Shown: positions 43,663-52,675, numbered from the stretch's first letter. The stretch is 64,000 nt of DNA from Ornithinibacillus massiliensis (GCF_018310345.1 NZ_JAGXBY010000001.1:248001-312000); one strand, 5' to 3'. A program made the numbers and translations. Notes: a model not told the origin generated them from the sequence alone.

Positions 43663-44410
43663 CAGGTGTGGATATCGTTGTATCCCATAGCCCTTGAAAA
43701 TCTATTCCATCTCCTGATTGTGTAGAAGATGTTTCTTTGGGTAATTCCGATTGATCTCCTTGTTGCTGTACTATTGGAGTATCTCCCTCGGCCTTCCAAA
43801 CAGTTCCTCTACGTTCATACTCAAATAACTGCTCTACGGCGTGTGCTATACGTGGACCTAACTCGCCTTCTACTAAATAAAGAGCAAGATCCAATCCCGA
43901 AGTAACCCCGCCAGCTGTAATAAGGTTTTGATCGGCCACGACACGTGCTTGTATTGGAATCGCACCTGTCGCTCCTAAAAGCTTCATACCTAAATGATGG
44001 GAAACCGCGTGACGCCCTTCTAGTAAACCAGCCATTGCTAGGATAAGAGAACCGCCACAAACGGTCGCTAACACAACATTAGGGTTCTCCATCGCCCCCT
44101 CTAAAAGTCTAGGTAAATCAGTCTCAGTTGCTTGTTGTAATTTTGCCGGTATCGAATCCGTACCGGTAGTATCAAGTGTTCCAGAAGCACCGGGTACGAC
44201 AATAATTCCTTTTTGATTAATATCAAGCTTAGCGCTTGCTTGAAGTACTACTTGGTTATCTCCGCTTGGGATGGTACGCTTCCCCTCAGCGGAAACAAAG
44301 GCTACCGAAATGGGCTTGTCTGTGTACAAGGCAGCAGAAGTAAAGACTTCATACGGGGCTATTGCGTCTAATAAATCAAATCCATCGAATAAAACAATTT
44401 GAACATGCAT
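43649..44410 (-). CDS. DJ-1/PfpI-family protein (GATase1-like), C-terminally frameshifted
   Basis: 253 residues. HVQIVLFDGFDLLDAIAPYE begins the ThiJ/PfpI fold; the nucleophile elbow is VVLATVCGGSLILAMAGLL with Cys near 118, and a His follows in AVSHHLGMKLLGATG. Members include isonitrile hydratase-like enzymes and AraC-type sensor domains. After about residue 190 comes a linker and the start of a second domain, GIDFQGLWDTTIS, which is cut by TAA at 43649 because of the frameshift described at 43405. Confidence 0.85.
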   Translation of the reverse strand: MHVQIVLFDGFDLLDAIAPYEVFTSAALYTDKPISVAFVSAEGKRTIPSGDNQVVLQASAKLDINQKGIIVVPGASGTLDTTGTDSIPAKLQQATETDLPRLLEGAMENPNVVLATVCGGSLILAMAGLLEGRHAVSHHLGMKLLGATGAIPIQARVVADQNLITAGGVTSGLDLALYLVEGELGPRIAHAVEQLFEYERRGTVWKAEGDTPIVQQQGDQSELPKETSSTQSGDGIDFQGLWDTTISTPVGKN

Positions 44411-44520
44411 GTGTATTCCTCCTAATTTAAAGTTGTCTTTCCAAGGAGAATGATAAACTTAAAGCTTCTCAAATAATGCTACATAAGTATCACAAAACCA
44501 TCACAAAACGAGGAACTAGC

Positions 44521-44548
44521 TTGTCGCTAATGAGAAACGTGATACACT
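44521..44548 (+). promoter_or_regulatory. Promoter of the second two-component system
   Basis: TTGTCG (44521-44526), 16-bp spacer, TACACT (44543-44548), 46 bp before the start. Confidence 0.5.
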
Positions 44549-44594
44549 GAATTTAGACTAGCTGTAGGGCTTTTTTAGAAAAGGCGGGATTTTA

Positions 44595-45278
44595 GTGAAA
44601 GAGACCTATACGGTATTAGTGGTAGATGATGATCATCATATTGTGGAGCTGTTGCGGGATTTCTTAGAGGTGGACGGATTTAATGTGAAAACGGCAAATA
44701 ATGGAACACAAGCATTGGCAGTTCTAAAACAGGGAACGGTTGATTGTCTCATTCTAGATGTTATGATGCCCGGGCTAAATGGGTTTGAATTATGCAGACA
44801 AATTCGCGAAGAAAGTGATGTTCCGATTCTATTTTTGAGTGCTCGTGGTGATGACGTAGATAAAATTCGCGGCTTGTCCCTAGGTGGCGACGACTATATT
44901 GTGAAGACTGCCTCTCCAGGTGAAATTGTTGCCAGAGTAAAGGCTGTGCTGCGTAGATCTAGTCAAGGGGAAAAGAATATGAAGGTATTGGATTATGGTC
45001 GACTTACCATTCATTTATCAACAAGAGAAGTCATGATTGAAGGGAAAAAAATCTCGTTAACGCCGAAGGAATATGACCTGCTACGACTATTTGCAGAGCA
45101 TCCAAAATTTGTATTTTCCTATGAGCAATTATTAGAGAAGTTTTGGGAAGGAATTGGCGATAAGCACACCGTACGGGTCCATATTAGTCGACTTCGGGAA
45201 AAAATTGAAGCCGATCCTAATCAGCCAGAATTTATCACGAATGAATGGGGCATCGGCTATCGCTTTAAAGGAGAATAA
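44595..45278 (+). CDS. OmpR/PhoB-family response regulator
   Basis: 227 residues from GTG 44595. Receiver with D11-D12-D13, phospho-acceptor D55 (CLILDVMMPG) and LSARGDD. The conserved Lys lies in DDYIVKTASPGE, where the usual Pro after Lys is Thr. Winged helix with LTPKEYDLLRLFAEHP. The kinase gene begins 1 bp after the stop. A PdaC-like deacetylase follows, so cell-wall modification is the likely output. Confidence 0.92.
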   Translation: MKETYTVLVVDDDHHIVELLRDFLEVDGFNVKTANNGTQALAVLKQGTVDCLILDVMMPGLNGFELCRQIREESDVPILFLSARGDDVDKIRGLSLGGDDYIVKTASPGEIVARVKAVLRRSSQGEKNMKVLDYGRLTIHLSTREVMIEGKKISLTPKEYDLLRLFAEHPKFVFSYEQLLEKFWEGIGDKHTVRVHISRLREKIEADPNQPEFITNEWGIGYRFKGE

Positions 45279-45279
45279 C

Positions 45280-46608
45280 ATGAAAACGATACGGATTCGG
45301 ACGTTTACTATACTTTGTTGTACGTTCTTAACATTAGTGCCATGGGTGTTTTTTGTTACAGTACATGTAATGGAAACAAAATCATTTCGTTTCGACATAA
45401 AGGAAGAACAAAGGAATCAATTGGAGCAAACGATTCAGCTAGTAGAAGAAAATAAAGCGAATTGGACGAGTCCTGTATGGCAGGATCAGTTCAATCAACA
45501 TTTAAAAGAAAATAAGATCGATGTATCTATCCAATCAGCATCAGACGATGTTATTTTTGAATCAAGCTCCTACCAGGACCGCTCCTCCAGGAAGTCTGAA
45601 CAAGTTACGGTTATGGAGGATGGTCAGATTGTTGGAAAGTTTTACGTCTCCTATGCGAATACGCGAATGAATCAAACTATTGCCGCGGTATTGGGCTTTG
45701 TCATAGCGTTACTGCTAAGCGCGCTCGCCTTACGTAAATTTATTTTGAAACCGCTAGAAGGGATGGGCTCAGGTGCAAGACAAATTGCAGAGGGAGACTT
45801 AGATGTTGAATTGCCAAAGTCTATCGTGACAGAGATAGCAGATGTGCGCGATGGATTTAATGTTATGGTGGAAGGTTTGAAAAAATCATTTCGTAAGCAG
45901 GCAGAATTAGATGAGAATCGTCGTTTTGTCATTGCTGCAGTAGCCCATGACTTACGAACACCATTATTTGCCCTACGTGGTTATTTAGATGGACTTGAAC
46001 ATGGGATAGCAGATTCTCCAGAAAAAAGAGCAAAGTATCTCGCCGTATGTAAAGAAAAGTCCGCACAGCTAGACCGTTTAGTAGAGGATTTATTCACTTA
46101 TACGAAGACAGAAATCAGTGAAATGGAACTTAAGAAAGACAAGGTTAACCTAGCGCAAGTAGTCGAACATGCCATTGATACGCTTACTCCAAGTGCAAAG
46201 GATAAGAATATCACCATGATGAGGACAGGGGTAGGGGGAGGTGTCGTAGTTACAGGTGATGCGCATTTGTTAGAACGAGCAATAACCAATATATTGGATA
46301 ATGCAGTTCGGCACACACCTCCTCATGGCAAAATCACCATCCATCTGGAACAAGCAAATCAACAAGTAATCTTTTCTGTACGTGATACTGGAGTTGGATT
46401 TACTGAAGAGGAATTGAAGCATGCATTTGACCCGCTATTTCGTGGGGAAAAATCAAGGAATGCTTTGACTGGAGGGGCTGGACTAGGACTAACCATCTCA
46501 CAGAGGATTATTAGGCTCCACGGTGGAGAACTAACCATAACCAATCATGCGACTGGCGGGGCGATTGTGAAAGGATCATTACCGTGGTATTGTGAACCCA
46601 CTCTATGA
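45280..46608 (+). CDS. Sensor histidine kinase
   Basis: 442 residues from ATG 45280 (AAAGGAG upstream); the frame extends upstream into the regulator gene but that part is a shadow. TM1 about 8-28, a short outer domain of about 100 residues, TM2 about 130-148, HAMP about 150-205, HisKA with H223 in AAVAHDLRTPLFAL, N box NILDNAVRHTPPHG, and G2 box GGAGLGLTISQR. Cognate to the regulator just upstream. Confidence 0.92.
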   Translation: MKTIRIRTFTILCCTFLTLVPWVFFVTVHVMETKSFRFDIKEEQRNQLEQTIQLVEENKANWTSPVWQDQFNQHLKENKIDVSIQSASDDVIFESSSYQDRSSRKSEQVTVMEDGQIVGKFYVSYANTRMNQTIAAVLGFVIALLLSALALRKFILKPLEGMGSGARQIAEGDLDVELPKSIVTEIADVRDGFNVMVEGLKKSFRKQAELDENRRFVIAAVAHDLRTPLFALRGYLDGLEHGIADSPEKRAKYLAVCKEKSAQLDRLVEDLFTYTKTEISEMELKKDKVNLAQVVEHAIDTLTPSAKDKNITMMRTGVGGGVVVTGDAHLLERAITNILDNAVRHTPPHGKITIHLEQANQQVIFSVRDTGVGFTEEELKHAFDPLFRGEKSRNALTGGAGLGLTISQRIIRLHGGELTITNHATGGAIVKGSLPWYCEPTL

Positions 46609-46656
46609 GGCGTATAATAGGAAGAGTTTACAACAAGAATTAGAAGGTGCTAATAA

Positions 46657-48054
46657 ATGAGACAGAAACTAGTTTATTTCGTATTACCGATTATGTTAAT
46701 CCTAGGTATTGTGTTATTCTTCGTCTTTTCCAGTAATGACTCTGATTCAGACACATCAGAAAAACAAGGAGCGAAGGAAACTGAAACGGAACAATCCGCC
46801 TATCCTGGCGTTAATATCATAACAGAAGTGTTAGACGAGGAAGCATATCACCTTGCCATCCATTATCTCGAATTTGAAGACGAGCAGTTAAATAAGATAA
46901 TGAATGATTATGTATCCAAATCAAAGCAAGAATTTCTCCAAGAAGTAGAGGATACAGAGGAGCTTTCTCAAGGTCATAGTGCCTCCTTCTATTTATCCTT
47001 TGACATTTACCCAGTGGTGGAAAACATGTATTCCATTGTATTTACAAAGGAAAGTTTTTTTGGTGGGGCAAACAGTATGCAGACATCTAAAATATTTATA
47101 CCGGATATAGAGAACAACCAATTTATCGACCAAAGCAATATCATAAAGGATACGGGAGAAAGTAGAGAAGAAATTTACCAGAAGTTACTGCATGCATTTA
47201 AAATTAATGAAGCATACAGTCCGTTCTTTTTTGAAGAAGAACTACAAAAATGGATTGATGATGAAAATAATACGTTCTCTAATGTATACCTGACGGATGA
47301 GTCCATTGTCTTTAAGTTTGATAAGTATGAGGTTACGGCAGGTGCTGCGGGCACTCCGGAAATTGCTATACCATTAGTAGAAATGCAAGATTTACTGACC
47401 GATGAGTGGAAAGAACGGTTAGATGTTCCAAATCAGACAGCAGAAGATTCTGAACCAGCAAAACCAAACGAAGAGCAAGGATTAGAACAGGAAGTACCGG
47501 CTGGAAAAAAGCGAGTTGCTCTTACATTTGACGATGGACCACATCCAAGTAATACACAGGAGATTTTGAAGTTGTTAGATGAACATCAGGCAAAGGCTAC
47601 CTTTTTCATGCTTGGAAATAGAGCGGTTTTCTATCCTGACATCGTCAAGGAAGTGGCTGCGAAAGGACATGAGATTGGAAATCACACATGGAGCCATAAG
47701 GATTTAACAACATTAAGCAATGAGGAGATTAGGGAGGAGTTCCAGCAGACCAATGACGCAATTCTAAGTGTACTAGGCGTTTCACCAACTGCATTTCGAC
47801 CACCATATGGGGCGATTACTGACCAAGTGACTGATGTAATCGGAATTCCATCTACGTTATGGACCATTGATACATTAGATTGGAAATCACATGATCCCGA
47901 TCAGGTTCTAAGCATTGTGAAGGAAAATGTACAGGATGGATCGATCATTTTAATGCATGATATTCATGCAACCACAGTAGAAGCGGTGGAACTCGTGTTA
48001 GATTTCTTAGAGGCAGAGGGCTATGCGTTTGTTACGGTTTCTGATATCAATTAA
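46657..48054 (+). CDS. pdaC: PdaC-like peptidoglycan deacetylase (DUF4163-DUF3298-NodB)
   Basis: 465 residues, nearly the length of B. subtilis PdaC. Signal anchor about 5-24, acidic linker, DUF4163/DUF3298 region about 50-245 (YVSKSKQEFLQEVEDTEEL, FDKYEVTAGAAGTPEIAIPL), NodB domain about 280-465: LTFDDGPHPS, HEIGNHTWSHKDL, FRPPYG, TIDTLDW, ILMHDIHATT. PdaC removes acetyl groups from MurNAc, giving lysozyme resistance. It lies 48 bp after the kinase gene and is probably its regulon member. Confidence 0.9.
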   Translation: MRQKLVYFVLPIMLILGIVLFFVFSSNDSDSDTSEKQGAKETETEQSAYPGVNIITEVLDEEAYHLAIHYLEFEDEQLNKIMNDYVSKSKQEFLQEVEDTEELSQGHSASFYLSFDIYPVVENMYSIVFTKESFFGGANSMQTSKIFIPDIENNQFIDQSNIIKDTGESREEIYQKLLHAFKINEAYSPFFFEEELQKWIDDENNTFSNVYLTDESIVFKFDKYEVTAGAAGTPEIAIPLVEMQDLLTDEWKERLDVPNQTAEDSEPAKPNEEQGLEQEVPAGKKRVALTFDDGPHPSNTQEILKLLDEHQAKATFFMLGNRAVFYPDIVKEVAAKGHEIGNHTWSHKDLTTLSNEEIREEFQQTNDAILSVLGVSPTAFRPPYGAITDQVTDVIGIPSTLWTIDTLDWKSHDPDQVLSIVKENVQDGSIILMHDIHATTVEAVELVLDFLEAEGYAFVTVSDIN

Positions 48055-48253
48055 CTATCTTTCTAATAAAAAATAATTCAGTAGGGTAAGTGATTTTCAT
48101 CATAAGAATTCCAATTCACAAATAAGCTAAACCAAGCAGTCGTAATGGATTCTTTATTGCAGATAGTATAAAAAACTTTCCAGCCGGCATCAGAATACTG
48201 AACATATTCGCAAATCGCCTTGTGAATAAGGCTTATTAGGAGAGGGAAACGAA

Positions 48254-48751
48254 ATGAAGAATAAAGCAATATGGGGAATTGCGGTGTTAGTCTTTGTTTT
48301 AGCTGTATTGGTAATTTGGTGGATTCAATCATCCCAGAAAGAAGTAGAGGATAACGCAGAATATGAAGAGCAAGAGCGTATTCGGAGCTTTTTCACGGAG
48401 CTTAGACAGCATAATGGCTTTCTTTATACAGGAGAAGAGGAGTCGTTTTTCCTTCAATTTGACGAGGCACTCCTAGAAGGGGAGCTGACTGGCAGTTTAT
48501 TAATAATCGAGCATACAGACGATAACGCTAGTCAGGATATAGAAACGAACTATCAAATAAACGGCATAACCGATGGACATATTTTGGAGCTTTATACGAC
48601 CGTGGATGGGGAGTCTGTCAAGCTAACTGGTCAATTCCATGATGGTGCAGATCGCTTTGAGTTATTCTTCTGGATGAGGGAGGATCCATTACTGTTTCGT
48701 GCAGTGACGGAAGAGGAATTCAATCAGTTTTATGAGGAATTGAACGAATGA
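48254..48751 (+). CDS. Hypothetical exported or membrane-anchored protein
   Basis: 165 residues. TM/signal anchor about 5-24 (GIAVLVFVLAVLVIWWI), then an acidic outer domain of about 140 residues with GSLLIIEHTDDN and GHILELYTTVDGES, resembling small beta-sandwich lipoprotein-like folds. No lipobox. Not recognised. Start ATG after AGGAGAGGG. Confidence 0.6.
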   Translation: MKNKAIWGIAVLVFVLAVLVIWWIQSSQKEVEDNAEYEEQERIRSFFTELRQHNGFLYTGEEESFFLQFDEALLEGELTGSLLIIEHTDDNASQDIETNYQINGITDGHILELYTTVDGESVKLTGQFHDGADRFELFFWMREDPLLFRAVTEEEFNQFYEELNE

Positions 48752-48760
48752 CTTTGGATT

Positions 48761-48797
48761 AGCATACCAATTAACATACGTATTGGTATGCTTTTTT
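48761..48797 (+). terminator. Rho-independent terminator
   Basis: AGCATACCAAT / ATTGGTATGCT perfect 11-bp stem, followed by TTTTTT, 9 nt past the stop of the preceding gene. Confidence 0.88.
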
Positions 48798-48966
48798 GTT
48801 TAGGAAACAGAGTCCAAATTATTTAAGACTATGTTAAATAATGTAAACGATACAACCAATTTGTGATAAGATGGAGTTAAATATTTTGAATATTTTGTAC
48901 GTTGGATAGAGTAAAGTCGTTCATAGGAAGTTAGGTAGCATAGATTACTAGCAAGGAGAATGAAGG

Positions 48967-49611
48967 TTGGATACATTAATTCAAAAAATCACACGATGGA
49001 TTCGTCAGGCAGATGGGAAGCGGATTATAGGAATTTCTGGTCATGGAGCTGCTGGGAAGACGACTTTTGCCCATGCATTAATGGAAAAGCTAGATTGCCA
49101 GGTTACTTATCTAAACACCGATCCATACATCGTAAGCTCAGTAATAAGAAAACATGCATTAATTGATTATACACATAAAGGTACAGCCCATCGATTTAAG
49201 ATGACTGCTTGTCATCCTGCTGCACATCATATCCCTTCCTTGGAAAGGGATATATGGATGCTAAAGGAAGGAATGGATTTACGTACGATAGATACCTTCT
49301 ATGCAAAAAGTGAGGTACTATCCTCACATAACAAGATAACCATTGTAGAAGGCATGAGTGTAGCGTTTGCCAATCCGGAGCTATTTGATTTACTCATTTA
49401 TTTTTATACCGATGGGGATACAGAATTAAAAAGGCGATCCATACGCGATATAGAAAAAAGAGGAGCAAACATGGATTATTTACTGCAATCCCATCAGCAA
49501 AGACGTATACAATACGAGGAGTTCATGCATTCGTACAGTAAAAACTTCGATATTGTCATAAAAAGCGTGGTTGATAAATTCCATATTAAGAAAAATACCG
49601 TTGATTTTTAA
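48967..49611 (+). CDS. Uridine kinase-like P-loop kinase
   Basis: 214 residues from TTG 48967 (AAGGAG 8 nt upstream). Walker A is GISGHGAAGKTTFAHAL. YLNTDPYIV takes the place of the usual DDFY aspartates, and TDGDTELKRRSIRDIEKRG forms a lid-like region. The family phosphorylates uridine, pantothenate or other small alcohols; the changed second motif means substrate is open. It precedes the decayed membrane-protein operon. Confidence 0.75.
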   Translation: MDTLIQKITRWIRQADGKRIIGISGHGAAGKTTFAHALMEKLDCQVTYLNTDPYIVSSVIRKHALIDYTHKGTAHRFKMTACHPAAHHIPSLERDIWMLKEGMDLRTIDTFYAKSEVLSSHNKITIVEGMSVAFANPELFDLLIYFYTDGDTELKRRSIRDIEKRGANMDYLLQSHQQRRIQYEEFMHSYSKNFDIVIKSVVDKFHIKKNTVDF

Positions 49612-49646
49612 GACTTCTTCATGGTGATGGAAAGAGGTTGGGGGAT

Positions 49647-49904
49647 ATGAATCAGGACAAAAAACATCTATATCTTAATATGGTTGTTGGTACAATCGGA
49701 ATGCTTTTAATGGGTATCTGATTATTACAATATATATCGATAAATCCACAAGGCTTTGGCCTAATGATAATAGGCTATGCATTAGCAAATAGTTATATTT
49801 TTTATCTAGAGGCAAAGGCTGGGATAAGCAATAAATTAATCTGGATTCAGTCCATCCTTGGGGTAACGGTTTTATTAGTCACAGCGTATTTTATGTACGT
49901 TTAA
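49647..49904 (+). pseudogene. Small membrane protein gene broken by TGA at codon 25
   Basis: ATG 49647 after a GGGGG box; 85 codons with TGA at 49719-49721 and the same frame open on both sides. Before the stop: VVGTIGMLLMGI; after it: LLQYISINPQGFGLMIIGYA. Three hydrophobic helices. First of four linked damaged genes. Confidence 0.7.
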
Positions 49905-49940
49905 AGCGTCTAAGATTTTCTTATAAAGGAGGAGAGAACC

Positions 49941-50141
49941 ATTAATAAAAATCAGACATTAACGATTGTCTTTATTCTGTTAGCTTCTTCGTTTGTAGGT
50001 CTAGGTTATGCACTACACCCATTGATCAACTATTCACCAATAATTGGGTGGTGCTTGGGAATAACGTGTCAATTACTTGCTTTAGTATTTGCTTTTAAAT
50101 GGGAACGTAGGAGAACGCTGCGTAAACAAAAGGGGTGCTAG
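49941..50141 (+). CDS. Small two-TM membrane protein with ATT start, probably decaying
   Basis: 66 residues. AAAGGAGGAG precedes an ATT codon (49941) at exact start distance, and no ATG, GTG or TTG is nearby. Sequence after the start: NKNQTLTIVFILLASSFVGL, then a second helix GWCLGITCQLLALVFAFKW and a basic tail. It may be translated weakly from ATT, or silenced by loss of ATG. It is followed 2 bp later by the next damaged gene. Confidence 0.5.
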   Translation: MNKNQTLTIVFILLASSFVGLGYALHPLINYSPIIGWCLGITCQLLALVFAFKWERRRTLRKQKGC

Positions 50142-50143
50142 TG

Positions 50144-50352
50144 ATGAGGAAAAGGATGTTAGTCTATGGCAGTAGCATATTAGTGGCGCGATAACGTATG
50201 TAAAACTAAATTCTTCTTTAAACATTCTTGGAGTGAGTGCCAATGCTGAATGGCAGGACCCTATTAACAGCCATTGAGCAGATATCGAGGGAATAAAATA
50301 GTACGGTCTATATGAAGTGGAAAAAAGTATAACAAATGGGGAATATAGATGA
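50144..50352 (+). pseudogene. Damaged gene: frameshift plus two in-frame stops
   Basis: ATG 50144 gives MRKRMLVYGSSILVAR and stops. One base away the frame reads ITYVKLNSSLNILGVSANAE, then TGA, ADIEGIK, TAG, YGLYEVEKSITNGEYR and a final TGA at 50350-50352. That last TGA overlaps the ATG of the next gene (ATGA), which fixes this as the original gene end. Family unknown. Confidence 0.65.
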
Positions 50353-50954
50353 TAATTTCTACTGTGATTATGGGATGGATAGGCATTTAAATTTTTTTAA
50401 TTATCATATTTACTTATCAGAAATTGGCAAAAGGGAACGAGTATGCTTTTATACATTTATTAATGGCATTGATGTATGCAATGTGGCTACCTTTACCATT
50501 CGCACTAAATACATTACTACAATCAGATTCTCTACAAGTGGGCAGTATATTTGGGTTTGTCTATCTCATGATGATTGTGATCACGATGACCCTTCAAACC
50601 GGCCATATTTCGTATATAGTAAAACATAACGAGGATAAATCGATTACAGAGAAGCAGGGCCAATATATGATGGCTACATTATCCAACCCATTTGAATTAT
50701 TAGCCAATATCTTCAGATGTGTTTGGTCACTATTTTTAGGCATCGCTTTTTGGAGTAGCGGACAAGTGTTAATGGCAAGTCTTTTGTTGTTATTTAGTTT
50801 ATTCGTTTTTTATTTTTTCGCTATAATGCTGGATACAGCCTTAGTCAAACGCGTTACCTTTTTCTCCAAGGTAAAACCGAACCCTATTTTAGTTAATCTA
50901 GAAACATTACTGTTCTTTATTGTATTGGTTAGTTATGTAACTTTTCACTCTTAA
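50349..50954 (+). pseudogene. Five- to six-TM membrane protein gene broken by TAA at codon 14
   Basis: ATG 50349 overlaps the previous stop. After MIISTVIMGWIGI comes TAA (50388-50390), then the frame continues IFLIIIFTYQKLAKGNEYAF and stays open for 187 more codons. A TTG at 50424 could restart translation but has no ribosome binding site. Membrane protein with about five to six helices; family not recognised. Confidence 0.65.
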
Positions 50955-51092
50955 AGGAGTGTAAAGAATTGTAATTGGTTCAAATTGCGTTTGATTACGT
51001 GCAATGGAGAAAGATTGAAAAGCAAGTATATTAATAGAATAGAACGACTGGTTTCTATCTGAATGTAAACGAGATGACAGAGGTGACCTAGT

Positions 51093-51572
51093 ATGAAGTA
51101 TTATGCGGTAGCAGAATTACCTAAAAGTAGAATAATAGACTTTTTTCAGCAACATTGGGGAAGTCCGGAGATGGTTATTTCCAGCGGTGTTTATGATTGC
51201 AGCACATTAGATGGTGTTGCTGCTTTAAATGAAGCAGATACGATGATTGGTTTAATTACGTACATTATAAAAGATCACGAATGTGAAATTATTTCATTAG
51301 ATAGCACCGAGGAAGGAAGAGGAATAGGGACAGCTTTAGTTCAAGAGGTAGAAAAGCTTGCACTGGAGAAAAACTGTAAGCAGATAAAGCTCATCACAAC
51401 AAATGATAATTTACTAGCGTTAAGGTTTTATCAGAAGCGAGGCTTTACCCTATCAAAAATTTTGCCGAATGCAGTGGAGCAAGCAAGAAAGCTTAAACCA
51501 GAGATCCCTTTAATAGGGAACGAAGGCATCCCTATTAAAGACGAAATTGAATTAATCAAGATATTAAACTAA
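51093..51572 (+). CDS. GNAT-family N-acetyltransferase
   Basis: 159 residues. The acetyl-CoA loop is EGRGIGTALVQEVEKLALEK (R/Q-x-x-G-x-G/A), preceded by the strand CEIISLDSTE and followed by NDNLLALRFYQKRGF. ATG follows AGAGGTG. It resembles the single-domain GNATs of Bacillus with unknown small-molecule acceptors. Confidence 0.88.
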   Translation: MKYYAVAELPKSRIIDFFQQHWGSPEMVISSGVYDCSTLDGVAALNEADTMIGLITYIIKDHECEIISLDSTEEGRGIGTALVQEVEKLALEKNCKQIKLITTNDNLLALRFYQKRGFTLSKILPNAVEQARKLKPEIPLIGNEGIPIKDEIELIKILN

Positions 51573-51663
51573 AAGCTTGGGCTCCTAAGCTATTTTGAGC
51601 TTATATAGAGGGACATATTTGGCGATAACATAAAATTAAAACGAGAATATAGGCTTCGATATA

Positions 51664-51690
51664 GTGACCAAAGTGGGTCGCTTTTTTCTT
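51664..51690 (+). terminator. Weak terminator after the GNAT gene
   Basis: AGTGACC / GGGTCGCT with a 5-nt loop and TTTTTT tail; one imperfect pair. Confidence 0.55.
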
Positions 51691-51728
51691 AATAAAGGAA
51701 AGCGGGAAAGTAAGCCTCTATCCTAGGT

Positions 51729-51812
51729 GAGCGAGGAAAGTAGGGAAAGGAAACAGAGTTAAACCAAAATGAGAGAAGAAAGCAGGAAAAGGAAACAGAG
51801 CTAAAGTATAAT
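51729..51812. repeat. 42-bp direct repeat, two copies
   Basis: Units 51729-51770 and 51771-51812 share GGAAACAGAG and the GAG(C/A)GA(G/A)GAAAG start. Each 42-bp unit can be seen as two 21-bp halves, the same period as the arrays at 1-63 and 54537-54704. Confidence 0.65.
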
Positions 51813-51871
51813 AAAAACAATCAGAGTAGGAAGACTCCATCGCACATAGAGTTAGAAAAAGGGAGGAGTAA

Positions 51872-52675
51872 ATGGTGAGCTTAAGAACTGGCTATGGTCT
51901 AGATGCTAGTGGATTTATTATAAGCGATGTTCATATCGATAAAATAGATAATGACTATATGGCTTGTATTCAGGAATCTGTTGAGCGTCTTAGGAAAAGG
52001 TTTGGTCAATGCTTACATAGTGTTTATGTCTATGGTAGTGTGGCTAGAGGTGAAGCGACTCGGGTTAAATCAGATTTAGACCTCCTTGCACTTTTTAATC
52101 GTAAATTGAATCCTGATGAATTAAACGATTTAAAGAAACTTAGTGGAGAAATGTCTCAAACGTATCGTGCTCTCGTTCGGGATGTCGGTATTGCAGTTAC
52201 TGATTATGATTATACTGTAGACCCAGCTAATTATTACGAAAATGCATTTCTTAGGGAGATTTGTGTTTGTGTGTATGGAAAGGATGTAGGGGAACAATTT
52301 GGTCCATATAAACTAACCTCGGAGATAGCGATTCAATTCAATGGAGATATTTGCGAGGCGCTTAACCGGGCATTAAGTAGACTAGAAACAGCCTCCAATG
52401 AGGAAGTTAAGACATTTACACAAGGCTTCGCTCGTAAGCTTATTCGAACATACTATTCCATGGTGATGGCACGTTCTCAGATTTGGACGACAAGACTCCA
52501 TGAGCAAGCAGAAGTCGTTATCCAACACTTTCCAAATAAAGAATCTGTCATTCATACCCTGCTAAATTGGATAGAGGAACCGCCGTCTGACAGGAAGCGT
52601 GTAAGTGAGTTATATAAGCGCGAAGGAGAATGGGCATGTGCAAATTTTATACGGGAAGCGAAGATGACCTCTTGA
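51872..52675 (+). CDS. Nucleotidyltransferase-domain protein (aminoglycoside adenylyltransferase-like)
   Basis: 267 residues. Pol-beta-type NTase motif SVYVYGSVARGEATRVKSDL, continuing DLLALF (G-S then D-x-D), about 48-75. A helical C-terminal domain follows (about 150-260), as in ANT(3'')/AadA-like proteins. ATG 51872 (GGGAGGAG close upstream; GTG 51875 alternative). It may adenylylate a drug or a tRNA/protein target; substrate unknown. Confidence 0.82.
   Translation: MVSLRTGYGLDASGFIISDVHIDKIDNDYMACIQESVERLRKRFGQCLHSVYVYGSVARGEATRVKSDLDLLALFNRKLNPDELNDLKKLSGEMSQTYRALVRDVGIAVTDYDYTVDPANYYENAFLREICVCVYGKDVGEQFGPYKLTSEIAIQFNGDICEALNRALSRLETASNEEVKTFTQGFARKLIRTYYSMVMARSQIWTTRLHEQAEVVIQHFPNKESVIHTLLNWIEEPPSDRKRVSELYKREGEWACANFIREAKMTS

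Noticed and set aside
45154..45279. Upstream extension of the second histidine kinase
   Set aside because: It lies in another frame of the response-regulator gene and lacks a ribosome binding site; ATG 45280 has AAAGGAG at good distance.
50336..50629. 97-codon plus-strand frame
   Set aside because: Shadow frame over the broken membrane-protein gene 50349-50954; composition is not protein-like.
49647..50954. Stop-codon recoding (Sec/Pyl or read-through)
   Set aside because: TGA, TAG and TAA all occur together with a frameshift and a lost start, which fits decay; no SECIS-like structure was evident.
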